The translations under genes and the position numbers were made by a program. A DNA stretch of 64,000 nt from Aquamicrobium defluvii. Its GTDB lineage: Bacteria; Pseudomonadota; Alphaproteobacteria; Rhizobiales; Rhizobiaceae. The stretch covers positions 21,873-85,872 of the forward strand of contig NZ_SNZF01000020.1 in assembly GCF_004363725.1 (NCBI RefSeq), written 5' to 3'. Under the pieces are notes generated by a model that was not told the DNA's origin, made no database searches, and worked only from the letters and a program-made list of their open reading frames with translations. Within the stretch, counting starts at the first letter, position 1. Every line of letters begins with the position of its first letter. Positions 28,338 to 36,922 of this stretch are shown here, one piece after another.

Positions 28338-29446
28338 GCGCCCCCGGCATCGGCCTCATCGGCACCGGCTTCATGGGCAAGTGCCATGCGCTGGCCTATG
28401 GCGCGGTCAGGGCGGTGTTCGGCGACGTGCCGACGCCACGGCTGGAACTCCTGTGCGACACGCCGTCGGACAAGGCTTCCGCCATGGCCGGGCAATTCGG
28501 CTTTGCCCGCGCCACCGTCGACTGGCGCGCGCTGGTGAGCGATCCCGCAGTCGACATCGTGTGCATCACCACGCCCAACAAGCTGCATGCCGAAATGGCC
28601 ATTGCGGCCCTTGAAGCCGGCAAGCATGTCCATTGCGAAAAGCCGATGGCGCTGACGCTGGACGAGGCCCGCGCCATGACGGAAGCCGCGAAGAAAAGCG
28701 GGCGGCGCACCATGGTCGGCTACAACTACATTCGCAATCCCGCCTATCAGCACGCACGCCGGCTGATCGGCGAAGGCGCCATCGGCCGCCTCATCCATTT
28801 CCGCGGCTTCGTCGACGAGGACTACCAGGCGGACCCGGACCTGCCATGGACCTGGCGCGCCACAAAGGCGGAAGCCGGGCTGGGCGCATTGGGCGACATG
28901 GGCTGTCACATGCTGTCCATGGCCATCGGCCTGATGGGACCTATAAGCAGCGTCATCGGCGACATCCGCACGGTGCATGAAACGCGCCCCTCTCCCGAAG
29001 GCGGCGAGCGCCGACCCGTCGAGAACGACGACATCGCCTCGGCCATTCTCACCTTCGCCGGCGGCCAGCAGGGCCTGTTCTCGACCTCGCGTTCGGCCTG
29101 GGGCCGCAAGAACAGCATGATCTTCGAGGTGCACGGCACAAAAGGCATGATCCGCTTCGATCAGGAAAGGATGAACGAGCTGCACCTGTTCCAGAATAGC
29201 GGACCGTCTGCCGAGCAAGGCTTCAGGACCATTCTCACCGGTCCCGCGCATCCCCCCTATGGCAACTTCACGCCCGCGCCCGGCCACCAGCTCGGCTTCA
29301 ACGATCTCAAGACCATCGAGGCGGCCGAGTTCCTGCGCGCCATCGCGGCTGGCACGGAAGCCTGGCCATCATTCAGGGACGCGCTGGCCATCGAGGAGGT
29401 CATCCACGCGATCGCCGCTTCGCAGGGGCGACGGATCGACCTGTAA
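28334..29446 (+). CDS. second Gfo/Idh/MocA-family dehydrogenase
   Basis: 370-residue NAD(P)-dependent oxidoreductase (GTGFMGKCHALAY, HCEKPMALTLDEA, MVGYNYIRNPAYQ). Its start overlaps the iolG stop (ATGA), so the two enzymes are co-translated. It is longer than IolG and distinct in sequence; it may oxidise another inositol isomer (scyllo- or D-chiro-) or a related polyol. Substrate is inferred from the operon only. Confidence 0.85.
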   Translation: MSAPGIGLIGTGFMGKCHALAYGAVRAVFGDVPTPRLELLCDTPSDKASAMAGQFGFARATVDWRALVSDPAVDIVCITTPNKLHAEMAIAALEAGKHVHCEKPMALTLDEARAMTEAAKKSGRRTMVGYNYIRNPAYQHARRLIGEGAIGRLIHFRGFVDEDYQADPDLPWTWRATKAEAGLGALGDMGCHMLSMAIGLMGPISSVIGDIRTVHETRPSPEGGERRPVENDDIASAILTFAGGQQGLFSTSRSAWGRKNSMIFEVHGTKGMIRFDQERMNELHLFQNSGPSAEQGFRTILTGPAHPPYGNFTPAPGHQLGFNDLKTIEAAEFLRAIAAGTEAWPSFRDALAIEEVIHAIAASQGRRIDL

Positions 29447-29471
29447 CGGAAGATTGACGAAATACCGGGCC

Positions 29472-29546
29472 GATGCCATTGTACACGTGTGCAACGCCTG
29501 CTGCGCCAAAAGTGGCGAATAATCTGCACACGTTTACGATGGCATC
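29472..29546. promoter_or_regulatory. 22-base inverted repeat with two LacI-like half-operators
   Basis: Arms at 29472-29493 and 29525-29546 are reverse complements at 20 of 22 positions, with a 31-base spacer. Each arm contains a CG-centred quasi-palindrome (TGTACACGTGTGCA and TGCACACGTTTACG) of the kind bound by LacI-family proteins. It lies about 135 bases before the binding-protein gene of an operon that encodes a LacI regulator, its likely ligand. An RNA hairpin is an alternative reading. Confidence 0.6.
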
Positions 29547-29680
29547 CAGCTGTCAGCAGGGAGGACCATAAACGATCGACATTCCGGGGTCCGGACAAGG
29601 GCAGCCGCAAGGCGAGAGCCTCTTTCCGGCAGATCGACGGAGCCGGCAGGCGAAGCACCGACAAAGGGAGGTCGAGAGAG

Positions 29681-31027
29681 ATGACAATATCGCGTTTGGC
29701 AATCTGGGCGGGCGCCGCGGCCGTGGCGCTTCTTGGCAACATCGGCATTGCGGCCGCGCAGAACGTCACCATCAGCGTCTGGTCCGGCGGCACCGGGCCG
29801 AACGACAACTACCGGGTCGATGCCATCGAAATGGCGGCCGACATCCTCGAGCGGGAGCGGGCCATCGCCGGCGAGGACCTCAACATCACCGTCGAGAAGA
29901 AGGCCTATCCGGGCTGGGACGATTTCAAGCAGGCGCTGACGCTGGCCGCCGAGGCCGGCAATGCCCCCAACATCGTGGTCACCGGCCACGAGGACATCGC
30001 GCCGTGGTCGCAGTCCGGCCTGATCGTGCCGGCCGAGGACTACCTGAACCTCGACGCCTGGCCGATCAACGACATCTACGAGAACCTGATGGAGATCGCT
30101 TCCTATGGCGGCGTGGTCTACGGCCTGCCGCAGGATGCGGAATCGCGCCCGTTCTTCTTCTGGAAGCCGCATATGAAGGCGATCGGCTATTCCGACGAGG
30201 ATCTGGAGGCGCTGCCGGCACGGGTGCAGGCGGGTGAATATACGCTGGCCAATGTGCTGGAAGATGCCAAAAAAATGCAGGACGCCGGCGTCGTGCAGGC
30301 GGGATACGGCTTCTATCCGCGTCCCGAGAACGGGCCGGATTACTGGCAGTTCTACACCTCCTTCGGCGGTGTGATGGAGGAAGACGGCAAGCTCGTTCTC
30401 GACAAGGCGGCAATGCAGCGCTTCTATCAGTTCTTCGCCGATGCGGTCGCGGCCGGCGTGACGCGCAAGAACCACATCGGCACACCCAACGACCAGTGGT
30501 ATTCGGAAGTGCCGAGCGGCAAGGTCGGCATCTGGCACGGCGGCACATGGCACTATGCCCGCTACGTGAACCAGGAAGGGCTCAAGGACTTCTTCGGCAA
30601 CATCGCCTTCACGCTCATTCCCGCAGGCGAAGGCGGCAAGGCCAACACGCTCACCCATCCGCTCGTCTATCTGCTGACCAGCAAACACGGAGAGGATGAG
30701 ACGACGATCGCGGCCGAACTGATCAAGATCGCCTCGGAGCCGCGCATCAACACGCTGCACGCCATCAAGTCGGCGCATCTGGGCATCGCCCACCAGCAGT
30801 CCAACATCGATCTCTATTCGAGCGACCGCTGGGCGCGCGAGGCGACGGAACGGCTGCTGCCCCATGCCAACGCCATGCCCAACAACACCAATTTCGGCGT
30901 CTACTGGAGCGCGATGTGGAAGGGACTGGAAAGCGCATGGACCGGCCAGAAGACCCCGGAACAGGCGGTGAACGACGTGGAGGCGGAACTGCGCAACAGC
31001 CTCGGTGAGGCCATCGTCATCCGCTGA
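29681..31027 (+). CDS. family 1 extracellular solute-binding protein
   Basis: 448-residue secreted binding protein for a CUT1-type ABC importer. Signal peptide AIWAGAAAVALLGNIGIAAA, then NVTISVWSGGTGPND; ligand-pocket segments ASYGGVVYGLPQDAESRPFF and KVGIWHGGTWHYARY are visible. ATG at 29681 follows GGGAGG. First gene of an eight-cistron-scale operon with two permeases, an ATPase, a GDPD, LacI and an inositol-phosphatase-like enzyme. The ligand is probably a glycerophosphodiester or polyol phosphate (inference). Confidence 0.88.
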   Translation: MTISRLAIWAGAAAVALLGNIGIAAAQNVTISVWSGGTGPNDNYRVDAIEMAADILERERAIAGEDLNITVEKKAYPGWDDFKQALTLAAEAGNAPNIVVTGHEDIAPWSQSGLIVPAEDYLNLDAWPINDIYENLMEIASYGGVVYGLPQDAESRPFFFWKPHMKAIGYSDEDLEALPARVQAGEYTLANVLEDAKKMQDAGVVQAGYGFYPRPENGPDYWQFYTSFGGVMEEDGKLVLDKAAMQRFYQFFADAVAAGVTRKNHIGTPNDQWYSEVPSGKVGIWHGGTWHYARYVNQEGLKDFFGNIAFTLIPAGEGGKANTLTHPLVYLLTSKHGEDETTIAAELIKIASEPRINTLHAIKSAHLGIAHQQSNIDLYSSDRWAREATERLLPHANAMPNNTNFGVYWSAMWKGLESAWTGQKTPEQAVNDVEAELRNSLGEAIVIR

Positions 31028-31039
31028 CGGCACAGATTG

Positions 31040-32431
31040 ATGGATGCGTCCCGCGACAAGACAGGACTACCCCCGGCCTCGGGCGGTGCCGGGAGAGCGC
31101 CCGCGCGCCGGAGGCTCGGCCTGCTGGACAGTTCGCGCGGGCTGGGCGTCCTGCTTCTGTTGCCGGCGCTGGTTCTGGTGATCCTGTTTTTCCTCATGCC
31201 CGTAGTGCTCACCGGCGTGTTCGCCTTCACCAACATGAGCACCGCGACAGGCATCAGCGGCGGCGCCCATCAGGTCTCGCCAGGCTCGCTGAGGGTGCTG
31301 ACGGAGCGCTACGGCATGGGCGAATTGGCAGAGCGCCTCGGCCAGCCGACCTATCTGGTGGACGAAAGGGGGCTGGCGGCGCTGGAGGAGACGGGCATCG
31401 CTCCCGGCATCGTCGCCAGCCTGCGGCGCGGCCATCTCGACGAAAGCTTTGCCTCGCGGCGCGAATTCGAACGTGCCATCCGCGCCTTGCCCGACCGGCC
31501 GGACACGCGCACGGTCAAGCGCATTTCGGATGCCTTCAGCCGTTCGCTGGCCAATGCGCGCTTCACCGATGCCGGCGCGCTCGTTGCGGCGGCAGAGGCC
31601 ATCGACCCGGACCTCACCCCGGAGGAGAAGGATGCGCTTGCCAGCGCCACCTATACGGGCTGGAGCTGGACGACTGACAATTTCCGCCGCCTCACCTCCT
31701 CGCGCGACACGACGCGGGTGTTCTTCAACACGCTGTTCTTCGTGGCCATGACGCTGGTCTTCTTCAACATCGGCTATGCGATGTTCCTGGCCATCGCCAC
31801 CCACTACATGCCCGAACGGCCGGCGGGTATCTTCCGCATCGTCTGGTTCCTGCCCCGTATCTCGCCCGTGGTGATCTATGTTCTCCTGTGGAAATGGGTC
31901 GCCTGGGACACGGGCTTCCTCAATGCCGTGCTTTCCGATTTCGGCGTCAGGCCGCGCAACTGGATGCTCGACAGCGCGACGCAGGCCTGGTTCTTCGTCA
32001 TCATGATCAACGGCTTCGTCGGAGCCTCGATGGGCATGCTGATCTTTGCCTCGGCCATCAAGGCGATTCCCGAGACCCATTTCCATGCCGCCAGCGTGGA
32101 CGGCGCCTATCGCTGGCAGCAGGTCCGCCACATCATCCTGCCGCAGCTCAAATGGCCGATCCTGTTCGTCACCTGCTACCAGACGCTGTCGCTGCTCACC
32201 TCCATCGAGCAGACCTTGCTTGCCACCGACGGCGGCCCGGGCGGCGCGACTGAGGTCTGGTCGCTGTGGATCTACCACACGGCGCTGAACAATTATGCGG
32301 GCAACCTGCAATATGGCTATGGCGCGGCCATGGCGCTGGTGCTGGTCGTCATCGGCATCGTTCTGTCGCTGATCTATCTGCGCCTGTTCAATTACAATGC
32401 GCTGATCACCCGGCCGCGGATAGAGCTGTGA
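31040..32431 (+). CDS. MalF-type ABC permease with a large periplasmic insertion
   Basis: 463-residue permease of the CUT1 class. TM1 (about 35-60, GVLLLLPALVLVILFFLMPVV) is followed by a hydrophilic insertion of about 160 residues before TM2 (FFNTLFFVAMTLVFFNIGYAM). The ATPase-contact EAA loop is at AASVDGAYRWQQVRHIILPQ. Most homologues have only a short loop after TM1; E. coli MalF is the known exception with its P2 domain that contacts the binding protein. Twelve bases after the binding-protein gene; a TTG one codon upstream is another start. Confidence 0.88.
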   Translation: MDASRDKTGLPPASGGAGRAPARRRLGLLDSSRGLGVLLLLPALVLVILFFLMPVVLTGVFAFTNMSTATGISGGAHQVSPGSLRVLTERYGMGELAERLGQPTYLVDERGLAALEETGIAPGIVASLRRGHLDESFASRREFERAIRALPDRPDTRTVKRISDAFSRSLANARFTDAGALVAAAEAIDPDLTPEEKDALASATYTGWSWTTDNFRRLTSSRDTTRVFFNTLFFVAMTLVFFNIGYAMFLAIATHYMPERPAGIFRIVWFLPRISPVVIYVLLWKWVAWDTGFLNAVLSDFGVRPRNWMLDSATQAWFFVIMINGFVGASMGMLIFASAIKAIPETHFHAASVDGAYRWQQVRHIILPQLKWPILFVTCYQTLSLLTSIEQTLLATDGGPGGATEVWSLWIYHTALNNYAGNLQYGYGAAMALVLVVIGIVLSLIYLRLFNYNALITRPRIEL

Positions 32432-32438
32432 GGGCGCG

Positions 32439-33263
32439 ATGAACGGACACCAGAAAAGCTGGCCGATCATCCTCGTGATCACCATTCTCAGCGCCCCGCT
32501 GGTGCTGGCCTATGCCTATCTGTTCGTCGACACAATCACCAACTCGCCGCCGGGTTCGGTGGTTCCGCACGAATTCACGCTGGAGCACTGGTCGTTCCTG
32601 TGGCAGACGCGGCCGGGTCGCCTCAGCATCTGGCGGGTGACGCTCAACTCGCTGCTGTTCGCCACCACCAGTGCCGCGCTGGTGGTCGTCGTCTCGTCCA
32701 TGGCCGGCTATGTGCTGTCGCGCCTCAACGTGCCGGGGAGAAGCTTCTTCCTCGCCGGCGTGATGCTGCTGCATGCCTTCCCGGCCATCACGCTGATCGT
32801 CGCCATTTTCATCGTGTTGCAGATGGTCGGCCTCTACAACTCGCTGATCGGCGTGATCCTCGTCAAGGCCGCAATCGACATGCCGCTCGGCATCTGGCTG
32901 ATGAAGGGCTTCTACGACACCGTGCCGTGGGAGATCGAGATGGCCGGCATCCAGGACGGGGCGAGCCGCTTCACCGTCTGGCGCAAGCTGGTGCTGCCAC
33001 AGGTCAGGCCCGGCATTTTCGCGCTGGCCCTGTTCGCCTTCCTGCTGGCATGGGGCGAGTTCATCCTGCCGCAGGTGCTGGCCCCCAGCGGCAACGCACA
33101 GGTCCTGTCGGTCTATCTCGCCTCGCTGATCGCCGACGACAACAATTTCGACATGGCGCTCTTCAAGTCCGTCGGGCTGTTCTACATCGCGCCGGTGCTG
33201 GTCCTGTTCTTCGTTTTCCAGAACTACCTGATGAACATCTACGGAGGAGGCACGAAGGGCTGA
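32439..33263 (+). CDS. MalG-type ABC permease
   Basis: 274-residue inner-membrane permease with six hydrophobic segments and the EAA motif EMAGIQDGASRFTVWRKLVLP. It pairs with the MalF-type permease just upstream (seven-base gap) and its stop overlaps the ATPase start by one base. Completes the membrane channel of the importer. Confidence 0.9.
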   Translation: MNGHQKSWPIILVITILSAPLVLAYAYLFVDTITNSPPGSVVPHEFTLEHWSFLWQTRPGRLSIWRVTLNSLLFATTSAALVVVVSSMAGYVLSRLNVPGRSFFLAGVMLLHAFPAITLIVAIFIVLQMVGLYNSLIGVILVKAAIDMPLGIWLMKGFYDTVPWEIEMAGIQDGASRFTVWRKLVLPQVRPGIFALALFAFLLAWGEFILPQVLAPSGNAQVLSVYLASLIADDNNFDMALFKSVGLFYIAPVLVLFFVFQNYLMNIYGGGTKG

Positions 33264-34321
33264 TGCGCATCCTGCTCGACAAGTTCAGCAAGGCGTTCGG
33301 CGCCGTCAGCGTCATCGAGGACATGACGCTGGAGATCGGCGACGGGGAAATGCTGGCTCTGCTCGGCCCGTCGGGTTGCGGTAAGTCGACCACGCTGTTC
33401 GCCATCTGCGGCATCCACAAGGTGAGCGGCGGCCGCATCCTGTTCGGCGACAGGGACGTGACCTCGCTGCCGCCGCAGGAGCGCAATGTCGGCGTGGTGT
33501 TCCAGTCCTATGCGCTTTATCCGCACATGACGGTGCGCGAGAACATCGCCTTTCCGCTGCGCATTGCCGGCAAGTCGTCCGTCGAGGTCGCCCGGCAGGT
33601 GGACGAGATGGCGCAACTGGTGCACATCGAGCCGCTTCTCGACCGCCGGCCCGCCGAGCTTTCCGGCGGCCAGCAGCAGCGCGTGGCGTTGGCGCGGGCG
33701 CTGGTGCGCCGTCCGCACGTGCTGCTTCTCGACGAGCCGCTCGCCAATCTCGACGCAAAGCTGCGGCTGGAAATGCGCTCCGAGATCCGGCGCATCCAGC
33801 TCGAGACCGGCATCACGGCGGTGCTCGTCACCCACGATCAGGTCGAGGCGATGAGCATGTGCGACCGCATCGCCATCATGGATGCGGGCAGGATCGTCCA
33901 GATCGCCACGCCGACCGAGATGTACAACGATCCGCACACCGCGTTCGTGGCCGGTTTCCTCGGCAATCCGCCGATTGCCTTCCTGCGCGGCGTCGTCAGC
34001 GGCGACGCGATCGTGGTGCCACAATCCGATGTGCGGCTGCCGAAGCCGAACGGAGCCCGAAACCTGGCCGAGGGCACGCGTGTCTCCGTCGGCATCCGCC
34101 CGGAGAATTTCGGCCCCGCGGGCGATGTTCCGGTCAGGGGCCGCATCTCCTTCGTGGAAACGCAGGGGCGCGAGAACCTCTACGACCTGATGCTTGCCGA
34201 CGGCAGCGTTTTGCGGTCGATCCAGCCGGTGCGTTCCGATATCGCCGTGGGCGACGAGGTGGAATGGTCCGTGGCCTCGGACCGGATATTCATGTTCGAC
34301 GACAAGGGAGAGCGGATTTGA
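33263..34321 (+). CDS. CUT1 ABC transporter ATP-binding protein (UgpC/MalK-like)
   Basis: 352 residues: N-terminal ATPase with Walker A GPSGCGKST, Q-loop VFQSYALYPHMTV, signature LSGGQQQRVALARAL, Walker B LLLDEPLANLD and switch VTHDQ; C-terminal TOBE/OB regulatory domain (SVGIRPENFG onward). The ATG shares a base with the preceding stop; GAAGGG lies upstream. The neighbouring phosphodiesterase resembles the ugp arrangement for glycerophosphodiester uptake. Confidence 0.92.
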   Translation: MRILLDKFSKAFGAVSVIEDMTLEIGDGEMLALLGPSGCGKSTTLFAICGIHKVSGGRILFGDRDVTSLPPQERNVGVVFQSYALYPHMTVRENIAFPLRIAGKSSVEVARQVDEMAQLVHIEPLLDRRPAELSGGQQQRVALARALVRRPHVLLLDEPLANLDAKLRLEMRSEIRRIQLETGITAVLVTHDQVEAMSMCDRIAIMDAGRIVQIATPTEMYNDPHTAFVAGFLGNPPIAFLRGVVSGDAIVVPQSDVRLPKPNGARNLAEGTRVSVGIRPENFGPAGDVPVRGRISFVETQGRENLYDLMLADGSVLRSIQPVRSDIAVGDEVEWSVASDRIFMFDDKGERI

Positions 34322-35079
34322 GCGTCACGGCGGGGTCAGGTTTCGCGCAACGCTTCGGCTGGCCCGCCCCCCTGCCGCGGCCGCTCGCCATCGGGCATCG
34401 CGGCGCCAGCGCCCATATGCGGGAAAACACGCTGGCCTCCTTCGCCCGCGCCTCCGACCTCGGTGCCGAGATGTGGGAACTGGATGTCCAGATGACGCGG
34501 GACGGCGTGCCTGTCGTCAGCCATGATGATCATCTGCTGCGCGTCTTCGGCGTGGACGCACATATTTCCGCACTGGATGCGGTGGAACTCGCCGGCATGG
34601 CCGGCGTCGAGGTGCCGACCTTCGCCGAGGTGGCGGCGCTGGCGCGCGAGCGGAGTGCCGGGCTCTATGTCGAGCTGAAGGCGGGCGGTGCCGGGCCGGC
34701 GGCATGGCGCGAACTGGATAGCCACGGACAGAGTTTCGCCGCGCTCGGCTCCTTCGACACCGATTTCGTGCGCAAGCTTCGGGAAGCGGGCTGTCCCTTC
34801 CCGTTGTCCGTGCTCGTTCCGCTCGGAGCCGATCCCATCGCGGCGGCGCAAGCCTGCGGCGCCGACATCGTGCATCTGTGCTGGGAGCGCGGCGGCGAGC
34901 GCCCGCAGGAACTGGTAACCGGCGAGCTTATGGAACGGGCACGGGATACGGGCCTTGCCGTGGTGCTGTGGCATGAGGAGCGGCCGCCGGTCATCAGCGA
35001 ACTGGTGCGGCTGCCGGTGCTCGGCATCTGCTCGGACCGTCCGGAACTTCTGCGCAGCGCAATGGATGAGGCCGCATGA
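34318..35079 (+). CDS. glycerophosphodiester phosphodiesterase
   Basis: 253 residues from a TTG start that overlaps the ATPase stop (TTGA), with GGGAG upstream. Canonical GDPD TIM barrel: HRGASAHMRENTLASF, ELDVQMTRDGVPVVSHDD and YVELKAG carry the catalytic His-Arg, the metal-binding Glu-x-Asp and the general-acid His. No signal peptide, so it acts in the cytoplasm on imported diesters, releasing an alcohol and glycerol 3-phosphate (or glycerol and a phosphomonoester). Its operon partner, an inositol-phosphatase-like enzyme, hints at glycerophosphoinositol as substrate. Confidence 0.9.
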   Translation: MSVTAGSGFAQRFGWPAPLPRPLAIGHRGASAHMRENTLASFARASDLGAEMWELDVQMTRDGVPVVSHDDHLLRVFGVDAHISALDAVELAGMAGVEVPTFAEVAALARERSAGLYVELKAGGAGPAAWRELDSHGQSFAALGSFDTDFVRKLREAGCPFPLSVLVPLGADPIAAAQACGADIVHLCWERGGERPQELVTGELMERARDTGLAVVLWHEERPPVISELVRLPVLGICSDRPELLRSAMDEAA

Positions 35080-36068
35080 ACGAGGGGGACACTCCCAGAC
35101 GAAAGGTGACGTCTTTCGACGTCGCCGAGCGCGCGGGCGTCTCGCGCGCTGCGGTGTCGCGCACCTTCACGCCGAATGCGAGCGTCTCGCCCGAAACGCG
35201 CGAGAAGGTGCACAAGGCGGCCAAGGAACTCGGCTACCGCGTCAACTATCTGGCCCGCAGCCTCATCAACCGCCGCTCGGACCTTGTCGGGGTGGTCGCG
35301 GCCGGCATGGACAACCCGTTCCGCTCGCAGCAGATCCACGAGATCGCCAAGGCGCTCGTCGGCCGCAATTTCCGCCCGATCCTCCTGCCGGCCGACGAGG
35401 CCGAGAGCGTCAACCGCATGATGGACCAGCTTCTGCACTACAACGTTTCGGGCGTTCTGGTGACCTCGGACGCGCCGCCGACCGCCTTGTGCGAGGAGTT
35501 CGCCGCTCACGCCATCCCGATCGTGCTGATCAACAAGGGCGATGCCATTGCGCATGTCGACCGCGTCATCTCCGACGACGAGACGGCGGGACGCATCGCG
35601 GCAGAGACGCTGCTGGAAGCGGGCGCGACGCGGCTGGCCGTCATCTGCGGCGCGGAAGTCTCCTACACCGCCCGGCGGCGGCAGGAGGCATTCCTTGCCA
35701 CATGCCGCGGGCTGGGCGCTTCGGCACAGGCGATGCCGGTGGCGATCAACGACTACGGCAACGGTTTCGCGGCTGCTGCTGCGGCTGCGGATTTCGACGG
35801 CCTGTTCTGCGTCAACGACTACATGGCCTTCGGCGTGATCGACGGTCTGCGGGCCGCCGGGCGCGACATCGGCAAGATCAGGATCGTCGGCCATGACGAT
35901 ATTCCTCAGGCGGCCTGGGCGGCCTACGACCTGACCACGCTGCGCCAGCCCTGCGACATCCAGGCCGAACAGGCGGTGGAGCTGCTGCTGGGCCGGATGG
36001 ACGCGCCCCGCATGAAAGAGCGCACCGAACTCACGCCCGTGACCCTGATCCGAAGGGCCACCGCCTGA
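35076..36068 (+). CDS. LacI-family transcriptional regulator
   Basis: 330-residue LacI/GalR repressor: N-terminal helix-turn-helix and hinge (VTSFDVAERAGVSRAAVSRT, then SPETREKVHKAAKELGYRVN) and a type I periplasmic-binding-like sensor domain. Embedded in the operon, coupled by ATGA to the GDPD gene and by a one-base overlap to the phosphatase gene. It probably controls its own operon through the paired sites at 29472-29546. Confidence 0.92.
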   Translation: MNEGDTPRRKVTSFDVAERAGVSRAAVSRTFTPNASVSPETREKVHKAAKELGYRVNYLARSLINRRSDLVGVVAAGMDNPFRSQQIHEIAKALVGRNFRPILLPADEAESVNRMMDQLLHYNVSGVLVTSDAPPTALCEEFAAHAIPIVLINKGDAIAHVDRVISDDETAGRIAAETLLEAGATRLAVICGAEVSYTARRRQEAFLATCRGLGASAQAMPVAINDYGNGFAAAAAAADFDGLFCVNDYMAFGVIDGLRAAGRDIGKIRIVGHDDIPQAAWAAYDLTTLRQPCDIQAEQAVELLLGRMDAPRMKERTELTPVTLIRRATA

Positions 36069-36922
36069 TGCGCGCCGCGCCCGCCGCCGATACCGGCATT
36101 GCCGCACGCCTCGAACTCGCGTGCCGGCTTGCCCTCGATACCGGCAGGCAGGCGGAAGCCTTCCGCCGCACCGCCGATCCGGCCGCGCTCGCGGTCTCGA
36201 CCAAGAGCTTGCAGGATTTCGTCTCGGCCGCCGACCGGCAGAGCGAACAGGCGATCCGTACCGCGCTCGCCGATGCTTTCCCGCAGGACGGCTTTCTCGG
36301 CGAAGAGACGGGCGGGCAACCCGGTCCCGACGGCTTCTGGGTGGTCGATCCCATAGACGGCACCGCCAACTACATTCGCGGCCTGCGCCACTGGGGCGTG
36401 TCCATCGCCTTCGTCCGCGACGGCGCCGTGCAACTGGGCTGCATCTACGACGCGGCCGGCGACCGCGTCTATTCTGCCCTGCCCGGCCAGGGCGCATTCT
36501 GCGGTGACCGCCCGGTGCGCGTTTCCGGCATGGCCGATCCCACTCAGGCGCTGGCGATCGTCGGCTATTCGCGCCGCACGCCGTTCGAACCCTATCAGGC
36601 GCTGCTCGCCCGCCTCCACGAACTCGGGATCGAGTACAGGCGGCTGGGCTCCGCCGCGCTCGGCCTCGTACGGGTGGCCGACGGCATCGCCGATCTCTAT
36701 TACGAGGCCCATCTCAACAGCTGGGACATATTGGCCGGCGCGCTGATCGCGGCAGAAGCCGGAGCACATGTGGCCATGCCGCCGCTCGACCGCATAATCG
36801 CCAATGGCGGTGCGGTCGCAGCCTGCACACCCGGTCTTGCCGGAACCCTCGGCTTCCTGTGGGAACAGTTGGCGGAATCACCGGCCGATGGGGCTCAGCC
36901 CGAACCGACGCGCACGGTGTAG
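36068..36922 (+). CDS. inositol monophosphatase family protein
   Basis: 284-residue Mg2+-dependent, Li+-sensitive-type phosphomonoesterase fold: FLGEETGG, the metal motif VVDPIDGTANYI and the C-terminal SWDILAGALIAAEAG motif are all intact. Family members hydrolyse inositol 1-phosphate, histidinol phosphate, fructose 1,6-bisphosphate or PAP. In an operon with a GDPD next to the iol genes, inositol phosphate is the most economical guess. Its last 28 bases overlap the convergent GDPD-like gene. Confidence 0.87.
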   Translation: MRAAPAADTGIAARLELACRLALDTGRQAEAFRRTADPAALAVSTKSLQDFVSAADRQSEQAIRTALADAFPQDGFLGEETGGQPGPDGFWVVDPIDGTANYIRGLRHWGVSIAFVRDGAVQLGCIYDAAGDRVYSALPGQGAFCGDRPVRVSGMADPTQALAIVGYSRRTPFEPYQALLARLHELGIEYRRLGSAALGLVRVADGIADLYYEAHLNSWDILAGALIAAEAGAHVAMPPLDRIIANGGAVAACTPGLAGTLGFLWEQLAESPADGAQPEPTRTV

